64,000 nucleotides of DNA from Platanthera guangdongensis (lineage: Eukaryota > Streptophyta > Magnoliopsida > Asparagales > Orchidaceae). Below, piece by piece: positions 55,807 through 64,000 of this stretch. The notes under the pieces were generated by a model. The model searched no databases. It worked only from the letters and a program-made list of their open reading frames with translations, and was not told where the DNA came from. Numbering within the stretch: position 1 is the first letter of the stretch; each line of letters opens with the position of its first letter. The translations under genes and the position numbers were made by a program. The DNA is taken from assembly GCA_039583875.1 (NCBI GenBank), contig CM077162.1:110889808-110953807 (forward strand). Direction: 5' to 3'.

Positions 55807-55888
55807 AAGTTTGTTTTGTTATACAAGGTAACACTTGAACCAACATATCCTTCTAAGATCTAAATTTCTCTAGCACATTACTTATACC

Positions 55889-56454
55889 ATGGCACAGAAC
55901 AAGAACTATGCAAGCACCAGACCTCCAGTTTGTAACTTGAACAAGTTTGCTATCTGGAAGACAAGAAATAAATCATATATGAACTCCATTGATGAAGATA
56001 TTTTTAATTCTATTTTGACAGGTCCACCAGCTCCAGTGGCTACATCTACTATAACTTCCAGCACTCATGTTGTTCCACCACCTGAGTGGACAGATGCATA
56101 GAAGAAGGCCAAGATAGCTGATGCTAAGGCCATGAACATTCTAGCTCAGACAATGTCAGATGACATTTTCCAGAAAGTGGCAGAGTGCACCTCAGCTAAA
56201 GCCATCTGGGATTCCATAAAATAGATGGTTGCTGGATCTGCAAATGAGAGAAAAGACAGGAGATCAAATCTCATCTCCTAATATAAGAATTTCAAGAAAG
56301 AAGATTTAGAGCCAGTGAGTGATATGCACAATAGACCAAGCTCAATCATCAATGAGCTGAAAACTCTGGATTAGGACATAACCCTCACTGAGGTCAATGA
56401 TAAGAATCTCATGTGCTTCCCCAGCGTGGATCAGGTGACTTCAAATAACAGGAA
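55889..56454 (+). pseudogene. SIRE-like gag fragment
   Basis: MAQNKNYASTRPPVCNLNKFA matches the start of the gag at 15231. Stops appear from 56099 on, but homology continues in frame pieces (AMNILAQTMSDDIFQKVAEC) until it joins Tekay integrase sequence at about 56455. Confidence 0.85.
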
Positions 56455-57532
56455 TGTGCCGATCCCAGAGTGGAAATTTGATGATATTTCCATGGATTTT
56501 GTGCATGGGTTGCCAAGATCGCAGCGAGGAAATCATTCCATTTGGGTGATTGTTGACCGGCTAACGAAAGTAGCACATTTTCTCCCGAACAAGCGGGATG
56601 ATTCAGTTGAAAGTTTGGCAAAGTTATATGTTGACCAGATTGTGCGTCTTCACGGTGTTCCTCGGAGCATCGTAAGTGATCGAGATGGGAGATTCACGTC
56701 AAATGATTGGAGGCTAGTTCACCGACTGTTGGGCACGAAGTTGACTTTCAGTACGGCCTTTCATCCCCAAACGGATGGCCAAACTGAACGTACCAACAGA
56801 CCAATGGAGGACATGCTCCGAATATGCGCCCTTGACTTCGGAAAGAGATGGGAAGATCATCTCTATATGGTCGAGTTTGCATATAATAACAGCTACCAGG
56901 CAAGCATTGGGATGGCACTATATGAAGCCCTATATGGAAGGAAGTGTCGTACTCCCTTGGCTTGGTAGAAGCGGGCGAAGCTCGGGTTGTTAAACCAAAT
57001 GAGGTTGAGGAAGCAAACTCAACCATACGGACGATTCGAGAGAGATTGCTTATTGCTCAAGATCGACAAGCGAAGTACTGCAACGCCAAGCACCGGAACG
57101 TAGAATTTATGGTTGGCGATTGGGTCTACTTGAAGATCAAGCCATTCAAAGGTGTCTCCAGGATTCGATGATTAAAAAAGTTGAGCCCCAGATATTTGGG
57201 TACGTTTGAAGTGGTTGAGCGAGTTGGCGAAGCGGCTTATCGGCTAGCTCTGTCGGCGGTCTTGGGTGTGTTACATGATGTCTTTCACATCTCGGTGCTT
57301 CGGAAGGCCGTGAAAGATCCACCTCAAGTGATCGCGGATGATCGTGTGCCGGTGGAGTATGGGCTAACAACGAAAGTTAGACCCATTCAGATCGAAGATC
57401 GAGCCGAAAAATAGTTGCGGAACAAGACGGTCGGTATGGTAAAAGTCTGGTGGGACAACTGCGGCCGTGAAGAACTGACATGGGAGCGCGAGCAGACCAT
57501 GCGAGAAGAGTTCCCTGAGCTGTTTTTGTAAT
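56455..57532 (+). pseudogene. Tekay family 2 integrase, 3' half
   Basis: Begins abruptly inside the integrase core ([17 protein letters not shown]) and is nearly identical to 63728-64000. Core motifs [14 protein letters not shown] and ERTNRPMEDML are visible. A frameshift near 56965, a TGA near 57170 and a TAG near 57413 break it. The tail (VKVWWDN, then WEREQTMREEFPELF) is chromodomain-like. Confidence 0.88.
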
Positions 57533-57615
57533 CTGTAGCGAGAATGTTGTAACATCAAATTTTTTTTATGTTGTCACATTTTTCTTGCTGGTTTCTGTTG
57601 CTTTCCTGTCTCTAA

Positions 57616-57651
57616 ATTTCGAGGACGAAATTTTTTGTAGGAGGGGAGGAT
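57616..57651 (+). promoter_or_regulatory. Tekay 2 polypurine tract
   Basis: GAGGACGAAATTTTTTGTAG then GAGGGGAGGAT directly before TGTAAC. Confidence 0.85.
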
Positions 57652-57689
57652 TGTAACAGCTCAAAGTGTAGAAACAGGAAATTTTGAGT

Positions 57690-58150
57690 GACACGGCCTG
57701 TGACACGGGCGTGTCCCAAGGCGTGTCAGTTGACACGGCCTGCGACACGGGCGTGTCGCAGGGCGTGTCGAGGTTGTGTCGACGATTGGGCTTTGTCTCG
57801 ACGATTTTTTGCTCTCGGCGATGCGCCGAGAGGAGGCACACGGCCCAGGACACGGGCGTGTCCAAGGCCGTATCGCATGCTCGACGAGTTTTATTCGAAG
57901 ATCGTCGAGTGTCGAGACGTGAGTGTCGAGTGTCGAGAGATTGAACACGGCCTGTGACACGGGCGTGTCACAGGGCGTGTCAAATTAGGTGACGAACTCT
58001 GCCGCAGACATGGGCGTGTCTGAAGGCGTGTTGGTGACACGGCCCATGACACGGGCGTGTCCCATGGGCGTGTCACTGGTTTGGATAAGTCGGTTGACCA
58101 CCGCTTGAGGCACACGGCCTGGCACACGGCCGTGTTCGAGGCCGTGTCGG
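57690..58150. repeat. CACG/CGTG and CGTCGA array in Tekay 2 U3
   Basis: Same two motif classes as Tekay 1, although the rest of the LTR is clearly diverged. Arg-rich ORFs read through it are not genes. Confidence 0.85.
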
Positions 58151-58435
58151 GTCAAAATATGTGTTTTTGGCAGAATCGTGGCCGTCCATTCCTTCAGTCT
58201 AGATCCAAGGGCTGAAGCTTCTTCTTCTTTTTCCTTAAGGGCCGAAATCAGAGAAAGACTTCTCATTTCTTTGGCCTTGAACTTTCTTCAAGTGAAGAGA
58301 GAAAGAGAGAGAGAAAGGAGGAGGAAGAAGGAAAGGGGGCTGCTGCTGGTGGTGCTGCGGTTTACCGACGAGAGATCCGAAGCCAGCGTTGCGGAAGAGA
58401 CGATCTTGCGAGTCTTGCAAGCTAGCTTTGAGGCC

Positions 58436-58459
58436 ATGGCACCGAAGCGGTCGTCAAGG
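58436..58459 (+). CDS. Putative gag exon 1 in the Tekay 2 LTR
   Basis: ATG plus seven codons (MAPKRSSR) ends at GTAATG (58460). Splicing to the acceptor at 60229 (polypyrimidine CTTCTCCACCTTTAG, branch-like CTAAT about 27 nt upstream) removes 1770 nt, including the primer site. It continues in frame as [10 protein letters not shown]. This gives gag the ATG it otherwise lacks. Confidence 0.65.
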
Positions 58460-60012
58460 GTAATGACTTTTCTTCCTAGCCATGTGAAGGCTTCCTTTTT
58501 GGCATATTTTGTGATTTCCCCCACCAAGAGGTGGCTGGTTTTGGAAATCTTTGGGTGGATGCTTGAAATCCCCTTTGTTAGCATATAGATCCGGAAATGG
58601 AGTACGGAATAGGCATGCTGTGTGAAGCCCATCTGGACAGGTTAGTCTGGATTGGTGATGTTGCATACGAACCGGAGAAGACTCCGTGATAAACGTGTAG
58701 TGTAAGGAGTCTACGGGTTATGCCTGCGAAAAGGAGTAGCAGGAAGTACTGGGGTGGTAGCCCAGGAAAATAGCCATGTGATGGTTTTGGGTCCAACCTG
58801 TGATTGAGGCACGGGAAGTACTGGTGGAACCAGGAAAGGCCCTTTTGGTGATGCTTGATGTCGTAGGGTGTCCACCTGTGAAGCGAGTAACAGGAAGTAC
58901 TGGCATGTGAGCTAGGAAAGACCCCTGACATTTGTGCTTGTGCGGTGTCCACCTGTGGAGAGAGTCACAGGAAGTACTGGTGTGCCCAGGAAAGACCCGC
59001 TATTGCTGTGAGGAAATGGGTATAGAGAAATACCCAGGCTTATGCCAAGAACAGGATTGGTGAGACCGACCCGCGCCTTTGATATAGCCATGAGTACGCT
59101 GTACTCGGAGAAGGCAAGGCGATTTGAGCAACGGGGGGTGGAGGATCCGACCTGCGCTATGTCCGTCCGACGTGAGACCAAAAAGTGCGGTCTGTTGGAG
59201 CGCATAGCAAGAGTCTTCGGCCTGCGCGCCATGACACAACGGGGGGCTAAGGGCCATCCCGGTGTTCGAAGACTAACTCCGGCTGCACGCCATGGAGTAA
59301 ATGCTCAAGAGATTTACCGTTGGGTGATAACCCTGAGACGGTGGTGGGCAAGAGGTTGCCAGAACACCAAGAATGTGCCCTGAGTGCACGGACCGTTGGG
59401 CCGGGCGGCGAACGGTTGTGATGGCTTGTGTGCGTGAAAGCACATTTTGATGATATAGCTTGCCATACTTGTGATCTAATATGCCTGCAGGGAAGATTAC
59501 CGCTGCCCCGAGAGAAGGGGTAGGGTCGTTATAATTTGGTCAGCTGAACGCTGACCGTTGCTTTTGTTTGCCACCGGTGGGTGGATTGTCCCTTTCCAGG
59601 TGCTGGAGAGCCGAGCGGATCGCATAGAGGCTGATGTTCCTGCGGGTGTTGCTGCTGCTGCTGCTAGCCCTCGATGGCTAGATGTGTTCTTTTGTGTGTT
59701 TTCTTTTCTTGTGGCCGGCCTGCGCGCCAATTGTTTAGGCCACTGTGTGAAAGCCCTGTATAGGCCATAAGGCCAACTCTTTTGTACGTGTTGTAAGACA
59801 TTCCTATATGATATAAAATGTGGAGTTTTATGTTTGGACATTCATGAGGAGTTCAAGTTGTAGTCTAGGCTTCCGCTAGAATGCTTTGTGTTAGGTGCGA
59901 TGCGCGACTCTGGTATCATCCTGTACCTTCACCGACTGTTTTGTGATATATCCTGTGGGGCCCCGGCCGGACCTTCTAGAATATATCATATGAACGGATG
60001 GGGTTGTTACAT

Positions 60013-60229
60013 TTTTGGTATCGGTCGTCTTGGTCGTTCTCTCTCGCAGTCGTGGTCGACTTCTTTTGTGGGGTGGCGAGCACGTGTTTGTGCACACCAA
60101 GTCTACGAATGAACTCCTGAATGTCCATGATAGGAATGCATATTTGTGTGTTTGAGGAACCTGTGTGTTCTTCTTTTGTGTTGATTGCTTGGGTACGACC
60201 GCTAATGTGTGTGTCTTCTCCACCTTTAG
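60013..60229 (+). other. Tekay 2 primer site and leader, 3' part of the putative first intron
   Basis: TTTTTGGTATCGG follows the LTR, a partial match to the initiator Met-tRNA complement. The leader ends in a strong AG acceptor. The TAG of that acceptor is an in-frame stop before gag in unspliced RNA. Confidence 0.65.
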
Positions 60230-63200
60230 TTGACACGAAGTGGAGCTGGGCCGTCTGAGTCCCAGCGTTCTGATGAAAGTACGGCACCAGTCGCGGTGCC
60301 TACACCTCCACCGTCTGAGGAACATGTGCGTTTAGTTGCGGAGGCCTTATTTACCATGATCCACGGTCAGCCACTTAGGCAGGAACAAGCGGCTGTGAGG
60401 CCAGAACAGGTGGCGGCAAGGCCTGAACCTGTTGTGGATGTGGCTCCTCGAGCGGCTGAGAAGCAGCTAACGCGGTTTATGAGCTTCCATCCGCCTACGT
60501 TTTCGGGAGCGGGAACCCCGACGCAGGCTGAGGATTGGTTATCGCGCGTCAAGCGAGTGATGACGGCGATAGGAACGGCGGAGCATCAGAAAGTTACCTT
60601 AGCCACCCTCTTGCTTGAAGGAGAAGCGCGTTTATGGTGGGATGAGATGGAGTTGCATCATTTGGAGGGTCGTCCATTAACCCAAGTATCGATGGAAGAA
60701 TTCTCCCGGCTCTTCCTAGCGAAGCACCTTCCTGTGGCTCAACGGATAGCCATGGAAAATGAATTCCAACGGTTGACTCAAGGTGATGGCAGTGTTGACG
60801 CGTACCTGCATGAATTTACTCGCTTGGGGCGGTATGCGGGTTCGATTTTTGCTGATGAGCAGAGGAAGACGAATCGGTTCTATGAAGGACTGAGGGACGA
60901 GCTGAGATTCCTTGTGTCCAGTTCTGTGAACCAAGGTTTCCAAGCATTGGTTGACACTGCAACCGTGTTGGAAAAGGACATGAAAAGGGTGCAAGGGAAG
61001 AGAGCTTTGGCTGTGTCGCAACCGGAGTGGAAGGCGCCCCGATCGGGAAAATCATTTTATAAGAAGAGATGGGGTAAGAAGTCCAAGCCTAGTGGACAAG
61101 CTCCTTCATCAGTTGCAACGGGAGCAACATCAGGGGCAACCTCCAAGCCAGACACTCGTACCTGCTTCAATTGTGGCCGGTTGGGACATGTTGCGCGAGA
61201 TTGTCGGATGCCGCCAAAGAGTGAAAAGAAGGCGGGAGCATCTTATGCGGAAAAAGGAAAGGCAGTGGTGGATTCTTCTGCCTCGCAGGCGCAACCCCGG
61301 GTCTACAATCTTGGCCTGCAAGAGGCCATCAAGCAGAGTGACGTGGTCACAGGTATGAGTTTAGTTTGCTATTGTTTGTATGTTTTACTTAGTACTCCTA
61401 TGTTTGTGGTTTGTGTGTTTGACATGTTTGTCATAGGCTTTGTGATGATTCGGGACACGCTGGCGCGAGCACTGTTTGATACAGGTGCATCGCATTCTTT
61501 TCTGTCTCGTGAGTTTCTTACGCGGCTTGGGATACCGAGTCGTGCAAAGGCAGATAGCGTCAGAGTGGTGTTGCCGAATGGTTGTTGGATGCTTGCGGAT
61601 CAAGCTTGCGATGTTGCGGTTCAGTTAGGAAGTCGGGATTTTCGTTTAACCGCATTTGTTTTGCCAATATCGGAATTCGATGTGATTTTTGGGATGGATT
61701 GGCTTGCGGAGCAGCATGCTATGATTGATTGCCAGTCCAAAGAAATCACGTTGGGCCAAAATACCGAACAGAAGACCAAGTTCGCGGGTATGCGAGGAGT
61801 GGGCGGGACGTTGATGTCTGCACTCCAGGTAGTCAAAGCTGTTCGGAAGGGTGCGGAGTGTTACTTTGCACTAATTCAGGTTGTTGAGCCTAAGGCCACT
61901 TTGTGCGAGGTTCCGATTGTGGCAGACTTTACAGATGTGTTTCCCGCGGATCTCCCTGGGCTACCACCCCAGCGGGAGATTGACTTCACGATCGAGTTTG
62001 TGCCAGGTGCGAAACCTGTGGCCCGCTCGCCATATCGTGTTGCGCCTAAAGAGATGGCTGAGTTGAAGGTTCAACTACAAGAAATGCTAGAGCAAGGTTA
62101 TATCCGCCCAAGTGTGTCACCTTGGAGCGCGCCTGTGCTTTTTGTAAAGAAGAAAGATGGTGGGTTACGGTTGTGTATCGATTACCGTGAATTGAATAAG
62201 CTGACCGAGAAAAATAAGTATCATATACCCCGGATTGATGAATTATTTGATCAGCTGGTGGGATCTACGGTCTATTCGAAGTTGTACCTGAAGTCTGGTT
62301 ATTACCAGTTAAGAATTCGGGAAGGTGACATTCCCAAAACCGCATTTGGAATGCGTTATGGGCACTATGAGTTCACAGTCATGCCCTTTGTATTGTGTAA
62401 TGCGCCCTCGGTGTTTATGGATCTGATGCACCGTATTTTTAGTGAGTACCTGGATCTGTTTGTGATAGTGTTCATTGATGATATCCTGGTATACTCGAAG
62501 TCCAAAGCTGAGCATGAGAGTCACTTGCGGTTGGTGTTGAATACGTTGAGGCAAAATCAGCTATATGCCAAGTTCTCGAAGTGCGAGTTTTGGCTATCGT
62601 CAGTGGCATTTTTGGGCCATATGGTGAGTGGAGCGGGCATTGCAGTGGATCCAGCGAAGATAAAAGACATACTTGAATGGCCAATGTTGTCTTCCGTGGC
62701 CGAGGTCAGGAGTTTCCTTGGACTTGCGGGCTACTATAGAAGATTTGTGGAGAACTTCTCGTGGATCGCTTTGCCGCTAACCACACTGACGCGAAAAGAT
62801 CAGAAGTTCGTTTGGACGCCAGAGTGCGCACGAGCTTTTGAAGAGCTGAAGGTTCGGTTGACCACGGCACCAGTGTTGTCTTCGCCATGTGGAACCGATG
62901 GATTTGTGATTTATAGTGATGCCTCAGGGAGCGGCTTAGGCTGCGTTCTTTTGCAGAACGGAAAGGTGATTGATTATGGCTCACGCCAGCTGAAGGTGCA
63001 CGAGCAAAACTATCCAGTCCATGATTTGGAATTAGCGGCGGTGATTTTTGCACTCAAGCTGTGGTGACACTACCTTTATGGCGTGAAGGTGGAGATCTAT
63101 ACCGATCATAAGAGCCTAAAGTATCTATTGGAGCAGAAAGAGTTGAACATGCGACAACGAAGGTGGTTGGAGTTCCTTGGGGACTACACTTTCGAGATTC

Positions 63201-64000
63201 ACTATACACCCGGGAAGGGGAATGTTGTCGCGGATTCCTTGAGTCGGCGAGTTCCGGTTAGAGCAAATTGGTTACAAAGGCATGATGAACGTCTTATCCA
63301 GGAGTTGGAGGCATTGGAGATCTATTGTGTTGACAAGAATTCCACTGCCATTGCATGTTTGAACTGGACCGAGGTACAATGTGACCTTGCGGACCGAGTT
63401 CGACGGACAACGGAGTTGGATAACGATCTCTTGCGCTATGTGAATGAAGGGCCAGAAGGCAAATTCACCTGGAATGACGGTCTTTTACGAAAAGAGGGTC
63501 GTTTGTGCGTCCCAAATGTGGGGAAATTGAGGGAAGAACTGATGTATGAAGCGCATTATACCAAGTATTCCATTCACCCCGGGAGCACAAAGATGTTCAA
63601 TGATATGAAGAAGCTTTTCTGGTGGCCAGGGCTCAAGAAAGATGTTGCCCTTTATGTATCCAAATGCCAAACATGTGCGATGGTGAAGGCGGAATGCCAA
63701 AAGCCGGGCGGTTATTTGAAGTCACTGCCGATCCCAGAGTGGAAATTTGATGATATTTCCATGGATTTTGTGCATGGGTTGCCAAGATCGCAGCGTGGAA
63801 ATGATTCCATTTGGGTGATTGTTGACCGGCTAACGAAAGTAGCACATTTTCTCCCGAACAAGCGGGATGATTCAGTTGAAAGTTTGGCAAAGTTATATGT
63901 TGACCAGATTGTGCGTCTTCACGGTGTTCCTCGGAGCATCGTAAGTGATCGAGATGGGCGATTCACGTCAAATGATTGGAGGCTAGTTCACCGACTGTTG
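60230..64000 (+). pseudogene. Tekay 2 Gag-Pol (gag, protease, RT, RNase H, integrase; continues off window)
   Basis: Open from the acceptor to TGA 63065-63067 (an Arg CGA in the relative would give this by one C-to-T change), then open in the same frame to the window edge. Gag domain; zinc knuckle [14 protein letters not shown] near residue 312 of this frame; intron-like 84 nt (61353-61436); protease DTGASHSF near 417; RT with motif [12 protein letters not shown], in which the catalytic Asp is Tyr (62285-62287), MPFVLCNAP in place of MPFGLTNAP, and intact FIDD near 750; RNase [11 protein letters not shown]; integrase zinc domain ([19 protein letters not shown]) and core start. RT is dead. There is no ATG in the first ~43 residues. 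Confidence 0.9.
61353..61436 (+). other. Putative intron between gag and protease, Tekay 2
   Basis: 84 nt, GTATGAG to TCATAG, strongly T-rich (32-base cores of TTTG/TATG repeats), between the zinc-knuckle tail and protease. Its length is a multiple of three and it has no stop, so both spliced and unspliced RNA encode Gag-Pro. Unspliced RNA adds 28 hydrophobic residues. Confidence 0.6.

Larger units (their letters stand above)
57652..60012 (+). repeat. Tekay family 2 LTR
   Basis: 2361 nt, TGTAACAGC to GTTGTTACA. It has a polypurine tract on its left and a primer site on its right, so it serves as 3' LTR for the left stub and 5' LTR for the right interior. U3 array at about 57690-58150 (GACACGGGCGTGTC plus CGTCGA units). 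The exon block is at 58436. Confidence 0.9.

Overview
The window is plant nuclear heterochromatin made almost entirely of nested and rearranged LTR retrotransposons. I found no convincing host gene, tRNA or rRNA. The families point to a flowering plant, probably a eudicot: Athila-type Ty3 elements with env-like ORFs, SIRE/Maximus-type copia, Del/Tekay-type chromoviruses, and initiator-Met-tRNA or Athila-type primer sites. The species cannot be named from this sequence.

Layout. (1) A plus-strand Athila element runs from before base 1 (integrase) through 18540-22709 (integrase end, env-like ORF, polypurine tract) into its 3' LTR from 22710. Its integrase ORF is split by a minus-strand non-autonomous element, A (844-18534, target duplication GTAAG). 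Element A is itself split by a minus-strand SIRE-type copia (4710-16883) carrying gag, pol and a decayed env-like ORF. (2) The Athila 3' LTR is cut at 23796 by a Tekay-type LTR (target duplication TGATG). The flank after that LTR (25958-32761) holds a young copia element (26371-31858, LTRs that look identical). The flank then joins a Tekay interior (32762-37652) and its 3' LTR (37653-39846). The same 1,311-nt flank follows again at 39847-41157, without the copia. (3) From 40744 come a SIRE-like solo LTR, degenerate Ty3 LTR-like sequence, and a minus-strand non-autonomous gag-protease element B (45581-51315). These are followed by a minus-strand Tekay-like LTR end at 54259, a plus-strand SIRE-like LTR with a gag stub (54306-56454), and a Tekay family 2 integrase stub. 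Then come its LTR (57652-60012) and a second Tekay 2 interior running off the window (60013-64000).

Three points recur. First, both Tekay families lack a usable ATG for gag next to the conserved gag start. Both LTRs do carry a short ATG exon with a GTAA donor that joins in frame to an AG acceptor just before gag, and a second intron seems to lie at the gag-protease boundary. Second, every LTR family that can be read carries its own array of short inverted repeats in U3, usually just upstream of a TATA box. Most are built on CACG/CGTG or CGTCGA half-sites. Third, the same array-plus-TATA arrangement recurs inside the Athila and SIRE elements, directly upstream of the env-like ORFs, as if those ORFs had their own promoter.

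Most coding regions are broken by stops, frameshifts or lost catalytic residues. The copia at 26371-31858 is closest to intact.
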